A stretch of DNA of 53,530 bases from Limisphaerales bacterium (GCA_009773355.1 WRPG01000030.1:65182-118711); one strand, 5' to 3'; shown: positions 38,204 to 46,920, numbered from the stretch's first letter. Made by a program: numbers and translations. Notes: generated by a model from the letters alone, not told the origin.

Positions 38204-38238
38204 ACTTTGAACCTTGAACTTTGAACCCGGAACTTCAC
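38204..38238 (+). repeat. Single arm of ACTTTGA-type heptamers
   Basis: ACTTTGA, ACCTTGA, ACTTTGA, ACCCGGA, ACTTCAC: five units with a 7-base period, ending 9 bases before the ATG at 38248. No facing arm is seen. It occupies the 5' leader of the pyrophosphatase gene. Confidence 0.78.
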
Positions 38239-38247
38239 CCTTCCCGC

Positions 38248-38628
38248 ATGGAAACACCCGACCAACTACGCGAACTCTTCCGGATGCAGCAGGCGCTCAA
38301 CCAGCGCATCGGCGTCAAGACCGAGGGCATGACCGAGGAGGAGAAGACCAAATGGCTCCTCAACTACACGCGCGCCATGCAGCAGGAGCTGGCCGAGCTG
38401 ACCGACAGCGTCCCGTGGAAGTGGTGGGCCAAATACCAGAAGTTCGACGAGCAGAACGCGCGCGTGGAGGTCGTGGACCTGTTCCACTTCCTCATTTCGA
38501 TGGCGCAGGTGCTCGGCATGAGCGCGGACGACGTCTTCGCCGCCTACGTGAAGAAGAACGCGGTGAACTTCCAGCGCCAGGACTCCGGCTACACGCAGAA
38601 GAACCACGACGACTCGAAGCATATCTGA
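38248..38628 (+). CDS. All-alpha NTP pyrophosphatase (dimeric dUTPase/MazG-like)
   Basis: 126 residues. Helical protein with metal-binding acidic pairs MQQELAELTDSVPWKWWAK and VEVVDLFHFLISMAQVLGM (ExxxE ... ExxD), followed by DVFAAYVKKNAVNFQRQDSGY (K..N..R..G). This is the dimeric dUTPase/MazG superfamily arrangement, which hydrolyses dUTP or another NTP to NMP and PPi. The ATG at 38248 is chosen since upstream in-frame codons come from the heptamer repeat. Confidence 0.87.
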   Translation: METPDQLRELFRMQQALNQRIGVKTEGMTEEEKTKWLLNYTRAMQQELAELTDSVPWKWWAKYQKFDEQNARVEVVDLFHFLISMAQVLGMSADDVFAAYVKKNAVNFQRQDSGYTQKNHDDSKHI

Positions 38629-38638
38629 GCTGCAATAC

Positions 38639-39694
38639 TCAATCGGGTCGCTTGATCGTCGGCAATTCCACGGCCTTCAAGAAGGCAACCAGACGCTCCG
38701 CATACACTTGGTTCGCCTTCGCGCTGGGATGGCCATCGTGCGGAGCGTTGGTATTGCCCGGTTCTGCCAGCCGCACCGAGATGTTCACAGTAGGGATCAG
38801 GTTGGCGTGGCACCAGTCCAGCATCGGCGTGGCGTCGGAGCTGATGCCGGCCACGATGAACGGGATGCCTTCCTTCAGGCACACGCCCGCCCAGTTCGCG
38901 AGCAGCGCACGGGAAACCTCGTGGCTCCGCACGCGCCGCTCCTCGGCGAGGTTTGCCTGCTGCTCCACCCAATGCACCAGCGCGGACTGCCGTTGCAACG
39001 GCCACTCGAAATACGTTGCGGGTGAAGCATCGTAGCTGAGTTCCCCGGCAGTGCTCAGGCGCGCGAAGGGATACGTGAGGTCCGGCAGGCGGTTGTAGGG
39101 CGCGAAGCCCTTCTGCCAGATGCGGACGTAGGTGTTGCGGTAGTCGTGGAAGAGCCCGTAGGCCACGACCACCATCGCCGGCTTGCCGCGCTGTTTGAGC
39201 AGCTCCTGAAAGAGCAGCCGCTGGTGCAGCGTGCCGTAGCCGGACACGCCGCCGTTCACCACCTCGAACTCCGGCAGCGCCGCCTGCACACGCCACGGGT
39301 AGGTGTCCTCGTCGTTCAGCGACCAGCCGTGCGTGAGCGAGCACCCCAGAATCCACAGCTCCGGTCGCGGCTTTGCGTCCGGCGCGGGCGGCGGATGCGT
39401 GGCGCGCAAACCATTCGTCCCATGCGTGACGCGGAACTGATAGCCCGTCGGCAGCGTGACCTTGAACCCGCCCGGCAAGTGCGCGAAGCCGCCGTCCGGC
39501 AGCGCGCGAAACAGTCTGCCGCCCGGCTCCACGCGGATGTCCGGCGGCTGGGCGGCGAAGGGCTTGAAGCCGCGCAACCGGGCCACGCCTTCGCCGGCGA
39601 GGAACACGACGCCCAACGCGAGTGCCACCGCCGCCGCGATGAACGCCGGACGCTTGCGGCGCGGAGGCGCGGGTGAATCAACACTGGCGGACAC
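38639..39694 (-). CDS. Membrane-anchored SGNH/GDSL-type hydrolase
   Basis: 351 residues from GTG 39694. An N-terminal anchor helix (FIAAAVALALGVVFLAGEGVA) follows a basic stretch PPRRKR. The periplasmic part contains VTHGTNGLRATHPPPAPD, block I WILGCSLTHGWSLND (GxSxT), block II-III VVNGGVSGYGTLHQRL, and the terminal block NAPHDGHPSAKANQVYAERL with Asp-x-His. Similar proteins acetylate or deacetylate surface polymers. The frame is open back to 40015, but that stretch crosses the divergent molybdoprotein start; GTG 39694 avoids the overlap. Confidence 0.8.
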   Translation of the reverse strand: MSASVDSPAPPRRKRPAFIAAAVALALGVVFLAGEGVARLRGFKPFAAQPPDIRVEPGGRLFRALPDGGFAHLPGGFKVTLPTGYQFRVTHGTNGLRATHPPPAPDAKPRPELWILGCSLTHGWSLNDEDTYPWRVQAALPEFEVVNGGVSGYGTLHQRLLFQELLKQRGKPAMVVVAYGLFHDYRNTYVRIWQKGFAPYNRLPDLTYPFARLSTAGELSYDASPATYFEWPLQRQSALVHWVEQQANLAEERRVRSHEVSRALLANWAGVCLKEGIPFIVAGISSDATPMLDWCHANLIPTVNISVRLAEPGNTNAPHDGHPSAKANQVYAERLVAFLKAVELPTIKRPD

Positions 39695-39809
39695 GCGCTG
39701 CTTGTAGCCGCAGGCCGGCGAAATTACCACGCCGAAGCCGCGCTTCGCCCGCCGGGAACGCCGGCAATTCGCGCGTGACGGCTCCCGCCCCCGGGGCTTA
39801 ACTCGCGCC

Positions 39810-40964
39810 ATGCAGCCCAATTTCACCCGCCGCGACGTGTTGCGCGGCAGCGTGGCGTTTGCCGCCACCGTCATGACCCGCACGCCGCTGGCCGCCCTTG
39901 GCTTCCCGGAGCCGGAGGCCGGCTCCACGCCCGTGCCGTTCGTCACGCCACAAATCAAAAGCCCCAACCGTCCCATGGTCCACTGGGACACCCTCACGGA
40001 CTGGCAGACCGACAACGCCAGCGTCTATGTCGTGAGCCATTACAACAAACCTGACCTGGCCGCAGATGACTGGCGGCTGAACGTCGCCGGCTTCGTCGAG
40101 CGGCCTGCAACCTTCACGCTCGCCGACCTGAAGCAGCGCCCGCGCAAGGAGCTGCTCGCCACGCTCGAATGCGGCGGCAACGGCGCCAGCCCGACCTTCC
40201 TCGGCGCGGCGGCCAACGTCCGCTGGACCGGCACGCCGCTTGCGCCGCTGCTCAAGGAGTGCGGCCTCAAGAAACGCGGCCTGGAAGTCGCCTTCTTCGG
40301 CGCGGACCAAAAGCAGGAGAAGGTGCGCGAGCAGGAGTTCGAGATGCGCTTCTCCCGCAGCCTCGCGCTCGGGGACGCGCTGCGCGACGACGTGCTGCTG
40401 TGCTGGGAGATGAACGGCCAGCCGCTCCCGCGCGAGCACGGCTTCCCGCTGCGGTTGGTCGTGCCCGGCTGGTATGGCATCGCGTGGGTGAAGTGGCTCA
40501 CGCGCATCGAGGTGCTCGACCGCCGGCTGATGAGCAAATACATGGGCCGCGAATATGTCACCATTCGCGGCGAGGACGTGGGCGGGCAGACGCTTTGGCG
40601 CGAGACCTCGGTGAGCTTCATGAACGTCAAGAGCGTCGTCGCGCGCGTGCTCAAGCTGAAGGACGGCACCTTGCGCGTCAGCGGCGCGGCGTGGAGCGAC
40701 GGCACGCCGATCCAGACCGTCGAGCTGAAGCTCGACGACGGCCCGTGGCAGCCGGTGAAACTCGACACCACGCGGCAGTCGAAATACTCGTGGACCTTCT
40801 GGTGGTTTGACTGGAAGGGCGCCCCCGTCGGCGAACACACGCTCGTCTCCCGCGCGACCGACGCCGACGGCCGCGTGCAACCCGCGCCCGACGACCCGGC
40901 CATCAAGCTCAAGAAAACCTACTGGGAGGCCAACCAGCAGTGGTCTCGGAAAATCCGGATTTGA
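39810..40964 (+). CDS. Periplasmic sulfite-oxidase-type molybdopterin enzyme, Tat leader
   Basis: 384 residues. Tat leader NFTRRDVLRGSVAFAAT (Arg 7-8). The oxidoreductase molybdopterin domain has DWRLNVAGFVERPATFTLADL and ATLECGGNGASPTF with the Mo-ligating Cys121, then WTGTPLAPLLKECGL, HGFPLRLVVPGWYGIAWVKW, and the C-terminal dimerisation Ig-like domain (VRVSGAAWSDGTPIQTVELK-type region). Candidate for sulfite or sulfoxide-type oxidation; a haem partner is not adjacent. A TTAACT -10-like box ends 6 bases before the ATG. The start is divergent from the SGNH gene. Confidence 0.9.
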   Translation: MQPNFTRRDVLRGSVAFAATVMTRTPLAALGFPEPEAGSTPVPFVTPQIKSPNRPMVHWDTLTDWQTDNASVYVVSHYNKPDLAADDWRLNVAGFVERPATFTLADLKQRPRKELLATLECGGNGASPTFLGAAANVRWTGTPLAPLLKECGLKKRGLEVAFFGADQKQEKVREQEFEMRFSRSLALGDALRDDVLLCWEMNGQPLPREHGFPLRLVVPGWYGIAWVKWLTRIEVLDRRLMSKYMGREYVTIRGEDVGGQTLWRETSVSFMNVKSVVARVLKLKDGTLRVSGAAWSDGTPIQTVELKLDDGPWQPVKLDTTRQSKYSWTFWWFDWKGAPVGEHTLVSRATDADGRVQPAPDDPAIKLKKTYWEANQQWSRKIRI

Positions 40965-40989
40965 CGCCTCAACCGGCTCGCCCAGCGCC

Positions 40990-42168
40990 TCACCAGTCCG
41001 TCACGGCCCCATCGCGGTTGAACTCCCGCAGCACAATTTCCTGCTGGAACGGGTGCTTCTTCACCGCCTTCTCGTTGATGGTGATGCCCAGGCCGGGCTT
41101 GGTGTTCGGGCGCACGATGCGGCCCTTCTTCTCGACGGTGAAGCCCTCCTGCACCACGTCCGTGCGCCACGGCACGTCGTTGTGGACGGTCTCGCAGATG
41201 ATGTAGCTGGGCTGCGAGAAGCCGAACTCCAGCGACGCCGCCGTGCTCACCGGCCCCTGCGGGTTGTGGGGCGCGAGCGCAATGCGATGCGCCTCCGCCA
41301 GCGCCGCCACGCGCCGCGCCGCCGTGAAGCCGCCACAGTGCGTCAGGTCGAGTTGGCAGACTTCGACGGCGCGCTTGTCGAAGAGTTCCTTGAACGCCTC
41401 CAGGTTCGTCACGCGCTCGCCACTCGCCACGGGCGTGGTGAGCGCGGCGTTAATCTTTGCGAGTCCGTCCACGCACTCGGGCCAGCACGGCTCCTCGAAG
41501 AAGTAGAGGCCATACGCATCGAGCGCCTTGCCGAACTTCAGGCCCATCGCCGGCGACGGGCGCGCGTGGCAGTCCACCATGATGTCAATGTCGGGCCCCA
41601 CGGCGTCGCGCATCGCGGCCACGGCGGCCTCGGCGGCGCGCACCGGCTTCTGGCCTTCGATGGGCATCGTGCTGGGCACGGCCATGCTCTTGAACGCGGT
41701 GAAGCCATCCGCCACCGCCGCGCGGGCGAGGTCGGCGAAGCGCTTGGCGTTGTCCACCGGCGTCTCGTAAAAATCCTCCATCCGCCCGCCGCCGAGATGG
41801 CAGTAGGTCCGCACGTAGTCGCGCACCGGCCCGCCGAAGACCCTCGCCAGCGGCAGCCCCGCGACCTTCCCAACAATGTCCCACAACGCGAGGTCAATGC
41901 CCGCAATCGCCGTGGCACGCACGATGCCGTGCCCGTGCCAGAAGTGCTGGCGATACATCATCTGCCACAAGTGTTCAGGCCGCGTCGGGTCCTCGCCCAC
42001 CAGCAACTCCGCGATGTCCTCAATCGCGCCGACCACGCTGCGCGTGTGCCACTCCAGCGTCGCCTCGCCCCAGCCGATGAGTCCCGGCTGGTCGGTGACG
42101 ATCTTCACAAACACCCAGTTCCGCATCCGCGCGTGGCAGACGAGGGTTTCGATTTTCTTGATTTTCAT
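40990..42168 (-). CDS. Mandelate racemase / enolase superfamily sugar-acid dehydratase
   Basis: 392 residues. N-terminal capping domain ([20 protein letters not shown]) and barrel with [20 protein letters not shown], the metal-ligand strand [27 protein letters not shown] (Glu ligand), [18 protein letters not shown] and [20 protein letters not shown], then [18 protein letters not shown] with the catalytic His. Closest in pattern to galactonate/gluconate-type dehydratases. It is the last gene of a same-strand set (amidohydrolase, MFS, ceramidase-like), separated from them by a four-hairpin element. Pathway role inferred: sugar-acid breakdown. Confidence 0.88.
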   Translation of the reverse strand: MKIKKIETLVCHARMRNWVFVKIVTDQPGLIGWGEATLEWHTRSVVGAIEDIAELLVGEDPTRPEHLWQMMYRQHFWHGHGIVRATAIAGIDLALWDIVGKVAGLPLARVFGGPVRDYVRTYCHLGGGRMEDFYETPVDNAKRFADLARAAVADGFTAFKSMAVPSTMPIEGQKPVRAAEAAVAAMRDAVGPDIDIMVDCHARPSPAMGLKFGKALDAYGLYFFEEPCWPECVDGLAKINAALTTPVASGERVTNLEAFKELFDKRAVEVCQLDLTHCGGFTAARRVAALAEAHRIALAPHNPQGPVSTAASLEFGFSQPSYIICETVHNDVPWRTDVVQEGFTVEKKGRIVRPNTKPGLGITINEKAVKKHPFQQEIVLREFNRDGAVTDW

Positions 42169-42227
42169 GGTTTCAAGCTTGGGTAGCAGCCGACGTGAGG
42201 AGGCTCAAACTCGACGCACTCTCCTTG

Positions 42228-42353
42228 CACCCGGCTTCAGCCGGGTGTCTGGCGCGATGGTGAGGCAAAACTGTTTCAACAGTTTCACCGGTCGAGAAGC
42301 CGCTGAAGCGGCTCGCGCTCCGCCGCATCTCAACACCGGGCTGAAGCCCGGTG
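42228..42353. repeat. Four-hairpin composite element
   Basis: In order: CACCCGGCTTCAGCCGGGTG (42228-42247), AAACTGTTTCAACAGTTT (42268-42285), GCCGCTGAAGCGGC (42299-42312), CACCGGGCTGAAGCCCGGTG (42334-42353). The outer two are near-identical and form terminal inverted repeats, all with TTCAgc/gcTGAA centres. The element fills the spacer between the ceramidase-like stop and the dehydratase start. Confidence 0.8.
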
Positions 42354-42371
42354 CTAATGAAAGGGGTTTGT

Positions 42372-43886
42372 TCACCTCGACTCCTCTATCCGCTGCGCCA
42401 CCGCTTCTACCACCTGCTCCAAACTCCCCGGCGCGACAACGGCGATGGTCTCCTGGTAAATCCCCGTCCCGTAAAGCTCGCGGGGCGGAAAATACGATGC
42501 GCCCCAGTCCGCCGCGATGGTCGCGACCACGATGGCCTTGCCCGGGAAGCGCCGGCGCAGCTCGGTTTGGAGCACGCTGTAGAACTCGCCCTGCACGCCG
42601 AGCCACCACGCATCGCCCATCCGCCAGAGTGTGACTTGCAGCGGGAACTTATCGCCCGCCGGAAGCTGCGAGAGCCGGTGCAGCAGGCGGCGTTTCCGCT
42701 CCGCCATCGCGCGGCAGTCAGCGGCCTTGGCGGCGTCACCAGCGGTGCGGGCAGCTTCTTCATCCGCTTGGAACTGCTGCAACTCCGCCTCGACCTGCGC
42801 TGCGGTCGGCTGACCGGGGCGATAGGCGAGCGGCTCATTCCACCGCGCGACTTGCCACGCTTGCTTGTCCGCGAGTTCCTCTGCGGTCAACGGCTCGTGC
42901 GCCCACGTGCCGAGGGTCGCACCGGACACGACCGGGCCGGTGTAGCGGAAGCGCGTGCCTGGCACTGGCATCGCCGTCAGCGTCGAGAGCGCGGCGTAGG
43001 CGAGCTGCCGGCCATTGCGGTCCGCCACCGCCGCGTCACCGACAAATCCCTCGACCGGACCCAGCTCGGCGCTCGCACCTTGCAGGAAGAGGCAGGGCGC
43101 GCCCGTCTCGCGCTCGACCACCTCGCGCAGCGCGCCGATGTAGTCGGGGCTGATGAGCGTGTTGTCCCACGCGAGCGTGGTCGGGTGGCAGGCGTAGTTG
43201 ACCACGCTGGCGAGGAGCTTGCCGTCGTTGCCGGTCACACGCGCGACGAGCACGGTGTCATCGGCGGGTCCGGCGGGATTGAAGCCGCAGGCCCAGAGCT
43301 TCCGCTCGGCGTCCCAGAAGTCGCGGTGCGCGGCGAGGTTGCAGCACCCGTTGCCGTAGGTGATGTCGGCGGGCGCGAGCTTGGCCAAGGCTTCGTTCAC
43401 CAGCGTCGCAGCGCGTTCCGCCACGCTGCGGAGATAACCCGGAATCAAATCCCCGCCCGGCAGCGACGCACGTTCCAAACCCATCAAGCCCGCGCCATGC
43501 GTGTGTGAAAAGACGACGAGGATGCTTTCCCGCGCCTGCCCTGTGGCCAGCGCAATGTGCGCGACAAGCCGCCCATGCTCCAGCGCGCCCAAAACGCAAT
43601 GGTCGAGGGCGAGGAGGATTTGGCGTGGGGCCGTGCCGGCGGTTTGCATCCGCCGTCCGTTGTTTTCGGATGCTTCAGACGGCGATTGCAAATCGCCGGC
43701 ACGGGCAGTGGCGTTGTCGAGCGCTTCAAAGACGGTGACGGTCGCGCGCAGCGGGCGATGCACACCCGTCGCCCGCTCGTGCTTCGCCGCGCCCCACATG
43801 CGGTGGTAGATGTCCGCGGGCGGCGTGATGTCACCCCACGCGAGCGCGAAGCGGCAGCGGCTTTGCGGAGTTTCAACTTGAGTCAT
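42372..43886 (-). CDS. Ceramidase N-terminal-domain-like secreted/intracellular hydrolase (DUF-type, neutral/alkaline ceramidase family)
   Basis: 504 residues. Early region GDITPPADIYHRMWGAAKHERATGVHRPL matches the ceramidase-like opening (ITPP ... G.....GVH-P-L; landmark ITPPADIYHRMWGA). Then ILLALDHCVLG, the HxH-bearing VVFSHTHGAGLM, YACHPTTLAWDNTLISPDY, and LFLQGASAELGP follow the neutral ceramidase N-terminal fold. No signal peptide. Residues 62-85 are encoded by a palindromic repeat (43633-43702), giving the odd peptide AGDLQSPSEASENNG in a surface loop. ATG 43886 overlaps the MFS stop as ATGA. Substrate probably not ceramide in this context. Confidence 0.72.
   Translation of the reverse strand: MTQVETPQSRCRFALAWGDITPPADIYHRMWGAAKHERATGVHRPLRATVTVFEALDNATARAGDLQSPSEASENNGRRMQTAGTAPRQILLALDHCVLGALEHGRLVAHIALATGQARESILVVFSHTHGAGLMGLERASLPGGDLIPGYLRSVAERAATLVNEALAKLAPADITYGNGCCNLAAHRDFWDAERKLWACGFNPAGPADDTVLVARVTGNDGKLLASVVNYACHPTTLAWDNTLISPDYIGALREVVERETGAPCLFLQGASAELGPVEGFVGDAAVADRNGRQLAYAALSTLTAMPVPGTRFRYTGPVVSGATLGTWAHEPLTAEELADKQAWQVARWNEPLAYRPGQPTAAQVEAELQQFQADEEAARTAGDAAKAADCRAMAERKRRLLHRLSQLPAGDKFPLQVTLWRMGDAWWLGVQGEFYSVLQTELRRRFPGKAIVVATIAADWGASYFPPRELYGTGIYQETIAVVAPGSLEQVVEAVAQRIEESR
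43633..43702. repeat. TTGCAA-core palindromic element inside the ceramidase-like gene
   Basis: Outer GTGCCGGCG and CGCCGGCAC ends enclose two palindromic halves with TTGCA centres, as at 21824-21928 and 44545-44616. The reading frame of the host gene stays open through it. Confidence 0.8.
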
Positions 43887-45247
43887 GGCTGGGAATCCGA
43901 CTTCGCTCGCACCAGCGCTTGTTCAAAGACTGTGCCCTCCGGCTTCAACAGCCACCAGCACAGCGCGCTGCCGAGGTAGAGCGCGCCGAAGGTCACGAGC
44001 ACGACGTTCCAGTTCTGCTCCTTGCCCAGCAGCAACGGCACGGCGAGCGGGAAGAGCATCGCGCCGAAGTTGCCAGTCATGTTCATCACGCTGTTCACGG
44101 TCGGCACATGCGCGCCGCCCATGTCTATGGTGATGGTGTAGCCGCACGGCCCAGCGACCGCTGCGAAGAACGACCCCGCGCTGATGATGAGCACCGCTGC
44201 CAGCGCGTCGGCGAAGAAGTAGGCGGACAACGTCAGCCCCGCGCACAGGCCGAGCGAGGCCACTGCCACGCCCTGTCGCGCGAGCCGTCGGCTGCCAGTG
44301 CGCTTCAGCACGGTGTCGGAGATGACGCCGCCCGCGAGGCTGCCGACTACAACGGCGAGCAGCGGCAGCATGGTGAGAAAGCCGGACTTCAAGATGGTCA
44401 CGCCGCGCGCTTCTTGGAGATACGTGGCGAACCAGCTCGTGAAGAACATGTAGCCGGCCGCGCGGAAAAATTGCTGGCCGCAGATGCACCACATGGCCGG
44501 GCTGGTGAGGAGTTGGAGCCAGGGAATCGGCGGGGCCTCGGCTCGTGCCGGCGATTTGCAATCGCCGGTCTGTTCAGCAGCGGGAGCCACCGACGGCGGT
44601 TGCAAACCGCCGGCACGGGGGCTGATGAGTTCCGCTTCCGCTGCATTCACCGCGCCATGCTCACTCGGCGTCTCGCGGAACCAGCCCCAGAACCACGCCG
44701 CCCACAGCAGCCCGGGCAGGCTGTAGAGCACGAACATCCAGCGCCAGCCAATCTCCACCACCAGCCAGCCCGTCAGCGCCGCGCCCACCGCACCGCCCAC
44801 GGACATGAAGCTGCCGAGCGCGCCGGTCGCGAACGCCTGGCCAGTCTTGGGAAACCACTTCGCCACGACGCCGGTGCAAATCGGAAAGAGGCCGCCCTGC
44901 GAAACGCCTTTGACCACGCGCATCAAGAGCACGTTCACGAAACCGCCCAGGGCTGTCGCCGCCGTGGCGATGGACCACACGACGGCAAAGGCCGGCAACG
45001 CCCGTCGCGCGCCGAACCGCTGCCCGACCCATGCGCCGGGAATCTGGCAGACGGAATACGAAATGAAGAACGCGCTCATCAGCCAGCCGGACTGCTCCTT
45101 GGTCAGCTCAAGGTCCGCGCGCACGGTGCTCTCGGCGACGGCGATGGCGTTGCGGCTGACGTAGGACAGCGCGGCGGCGGCGCACAGGCCCGCGAGCACG
45201 AGGAAGCGGGTGTGCGTTGGCGCGGTGTTGGCGGGAGACGGATTCAT
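43883..45247 (-). CDS. MFS transporter (anion:cation symporter/ExuT-GlpT type)
   Basis: 454 residues, about 12 helices. Landmarks: LAGLCAAAALSYVSRNAIAVAE (first helix), LTKEQSGWLMSAFFISYSVC, GAWVGQRFGARR (motif A), VVKGVSQGGLFPICTGVVAKWF, FFRAAGYMFFTSWFATYLQ and GPCGYTITIDMGG. The TM6-TM7 cytoplasmic loop (residues about 211-235) is encoded by a palindromic repeat at 44545-44616. Start ATG 45247 overlaps the amidohydrolase stop (ATGA) and its stop overlaps the ceramidase-like start (ATGA), so three genes are translationally coupled. Likely imports the substrate of the pathway. Confidence 0.9.
   Translation of the reverse strand: MNPSPANTAPTHTRFLVLAGLCAAAALSYVSRNAIAVAESTVRADLELTKEQSGWLMSAFFISYSVCQIPGAWVGQRFGARRALPAFAVVWSIATAATALGGFVNVLLMRVVKGVSQGGLFPICTGVVAKWFPKTGQAFATGALGSFMSVGGAVGAALTGWLVVEIGWRWMFVLYSLPGLLWAAWFWGWFRETPSEHGAVNAAEAELISPRAGGLQPPSVAPAAEQTGDCKSPARAEAPPIPWLQLLTSPAMWCICGQQFFRAAGYMFFTSWFATYLQEARGVTILKSGFLTMLPLLAVVVGSLAGGVISDTVLKRTGSRRLARQGVAVASLGLCAGLTLSAYFFADALAAVLIISAGSFFAAVAGPCGYTITIDMGGAHVPTVNSVMNMTGNFGAMLFPLAVPLLLGKEQNWNVVLVTFGALYLGSALCWWLLKPEGTVFEQALVRAKSDSQP
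44545..44616. repeat. TTGCAA-core palindromic element inside the MFS gene
   Basis: 72 bases from GTGCCGGCG to CGCCGGCAC, with GGCGATTTGCAATCGCC and GGCGGTTGCAAACCGCC halves. It encodes AGGLQPPSVAPAAEQTGDCK in the central loop of the transporter. Confidence 0.82.
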
Positions 45248-46092
45248 TTCTCCAAGCCGAGCAACTTGAGGCTGTCCCGCTGAATCATCGCCTCGATTTG
45301 CTGCACGTCGAGACGCGGCAGCTTCGTGCCTTCGAGCATGTCGTTGAGCGCGCGCAGGCCGGCGATGCTGGCGTTGACGGTCGTGAACGGATAGTCGGTG
45401 CCGAAGAGGAGCTTGGGCCAGACGCCGTATTCCTGTGCGAGCATCAGGCTGTGGTAAAGCTGGAAGGGCCGGTAGTGCAGCGCGCTCACGTCGGCGAAGA
45501 CGTTGTCATGCTTGCGGATGGTCACGAGGCACTCGGCTTCGTAGGGATGGCCGAGATGCGCGAGGATGATTTTGATGCCGGGGAATTTCAGCGCGACCGG
45601 CTCGATGAGGCGCGGCAGCGTGAAAGCCAGTGGTGCCTGCGCGACGAAGGTCGTGCCCGCGTGCAGCAGCACCGGCAACGCGTGCTGCTCGGCGTAGCGC
45701 CAAAGCGGGTCGAGACGCGGGTCGTCCATGCTGAAGCCGGCATACATGGGCAGGAGCTTGATGCCGCGCAGGCCCAGTTCCTCGCGGCCCGCGCGCAGCT
45801 CGCGCTCCCAGCCGTCTTGCGTCGGGTCCACGGAGAGAAAGCCGATGAGCCGGTCCGGGTGCGCGGCGACGTAGTCCGCCACGAGCCGGTCATCCACCCA
45901 CACGCCGCTCAAGCGCGCCTTGCCGCCGAAGACGATGGTGCGCGTGTCCGCCGGCGCGCTGGCCGCGTAGTCCTCGAACCGCACACGCAAATCCACCGCC
46001 TGCCCGCCCCGCGCCCGCTGCGCCTGCCGGATGAAGTCGGCGGAAAAGTCCTCCGGGAACCGCCAGAAGTGCGAGTGGACGTCAATGGTCAT
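45244..46092 (-). CDS. Amidohydrolase (amidohydrolase-2 / decarboxylase type)
   Basis: 282 residues from ATG 46092 (MTIDVHSHFWRFPED). TIM-barrel metal enzyme: HxH motif VHSHFW (residues 5-10), IKLLPMYAGFSMDDPRL, VLLHAGTTFVAQAPL (His), IILAHLGHPYEAEC (His), and LLFGTDYPFTTVN with the terminal Asp. Upstream in-frame codons to 46359 run antisense to the vapB-like gene and are discounted. It is the first gene of the coupled operon with the MFS and ceramidase-like genes; the relation suggests hydrolysis or decarboxylation of an imported aromatic, lactone or sugar-acid compound, which is an inference. Confidence 0.85.
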   Translation of the reverse strand: MTIDVHSHFWRFPEDFSADFIRQAQRARGGQAVDLRVRFEDYAASAPADTRTIVFGGKARLSGVWVDDRLVADYVAAHPDRLIGFLSVDPTQDGWERELRAGREELGLRGIKLLPMYAGFSMDDPRLDPLWRYAEQHALPVLLHAGTTFVAQAPLAFTLPRLIEPVALKFPGIKIILAHLGHPYEAECLVTIRKHDNVFADVSALHYRPFQLYHSLMLAQEYGVWPKLLFGTDYPFTTVNASIAGLRALNDMLEGTKLPRLDVQQIEAMIQRDSLKLLGLEK

Positions 46093-46174
46093 GGCGAACG
46101 GAACCATGAGTGGACAAGAATGCCCACGCGGGAATTCGGTGCGGCACGGCTGAACCGGGATGCCAGCCGCCGGA

Positions 46175-46202
46175 TTGACACCTCTCGGGCCAAGATTACA
46201 GT
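46175..46202 (+). promoter_or_regulatory. Promoter of the VapBC-like/GT2/radical SAM run, short leader
   Basis: TTGACA 46175-46180 and TACAGT 46197-46202, 16-base spacer; the -10 box ends 7 bases before ATG 46210. This is the best -35 match in the window. Confidence 0.5.
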
Positions 46203-46209
46203 CGGGTGT

Positions 46210-46443
46210 ATGACACTCCTTCAGACCCGGGTGGACGAGAAGACGGCGCGCAATTTCGTGCGCGCGGCGAAGGCGCGCGGCCACACTCCCTACAGCCTTC
46301 TGCAAGCGCTGGTGAAAGACGCCGCCGCGCAGCCGAAGCAGCGCACTTGGAAGAAGCACTTTGAATGGCTGGACAGCCTCGGCATGAAGCCCGTGCCCTA
46401 CGGCATCGTGGCCCGGCAGCGCGAGGAGGACGGCGAGCGGTGA
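46210..46443 (+). CDS. Putative antitoxin of a VapBC-like pair
   Basis: 77 residues. A short basic/helical protein (TLLQTRVDEKTARNFVRAAKARG, then PYSLLQALVKDAA) resembling ribbon-helix-helix or Phd-type antitoxins with a hydrophobic C-terminal tail (HFEWLDSLGMKPVPYGIVAR). Its TGA (46441-46443) overlaps a GTG that starts the PIN-domain gene. Position and size, rather than a clear motif, make it the antitoxin; it would neutralise the toxin and repress the promoter at 46175-46202. Confidence 0.7.
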   Translation: MTLLQTRVDEKTARNFVRAAKARGHTPYSLLQALVKDAAAQPKQRTWKKHFEWLDSLGMKPVPYGIVARQREEDGER

Positions 46444-46898
46444 GCTACGCCGACACCAGCTTCATCGCCGCCGCTTACGCGGTGGACGTGAACACGCCCG
46501 AGGCCCGCCGCTACATGGCGGAGGAGGAGCCGCGCCTGCCCTTCACCTTTCTCCACTGGCCCGAAGTCGCCAAGGCGCTCTGGACCAGTCATCCCGCGCA
46601 GGCCGAGGCCATCTGGGATGAACTGAAGGGCGCGCTTGCCGACGGCCAGACCCTCTACCGGGCCGAACTGGACGCCGACACCGTGGCCCAGCGCGCCGCG
46701 GGACTCATGCGTCACTACGCGCAACGCTGGCCCAAGCTCCGCGCGATTGACGTGATGCACGTCAGCGCCGCCGTCGAGTGCCATGCGAAAACCTTCCTCT
46801 CCTTCGACTCGCGCAGCTATCAACGTGTCCTCGCCCACACGCAGAAGCTGAAGGTCTGGCCTGCCCTCACCAGTGAGGAAGCCGCGCACCTCAAGTAG
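46440..46898 (+). CDS. PIN-domain RNase toxin (VapC-like)
   Basis: 152 residues starting at GTG 46440, which overlaps the antitoxin stop (GTGA). Acidic residues of the PIN active site are in order: Asp5 (YADTSF), Glu42 (HWPEVAKAL), Asp104 (LRAIDVMHVSAAV) and Asp123 (LSFDSR), the usual VapC quartet. VapC toxins cleave tRNA or rRNA. The pair is followed after 22 bases by the GT2 gene on the same strand, so it may stabilise or be cotranscribed with that cluster. Confidence 0.85.
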   Translation: MSYADTSFIAAAYAVDVNTPEARRYMAEEEPRLPFTFLHWPEVAKALWTSHPAQAEAIWDELKGALADGQTLYRAELDADTVAQRAAGLMRHYAQRWPKLRAIDVMHVSAAVECHAKTFLSFDSRSYQRVLAHTQKLKVWPALTSEEAAHLK

Positions 46899-46920
46899 CC
46901 TCCCTGCCAACTTTCAGCTC

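Noticed and set aside
43633-44616. In-gene repeats as frameshifts or pseudogenes
   Set aside because: Both host frames remain open to natural stops and conserved motifs continue after the repeats.
45217-46209. N-terminal extension of the antitoxin frame
   Set aside because: The stretch is antisense to the amidohydrolase; promoter boxes at 46175-46202 precede the ATG at 46210.
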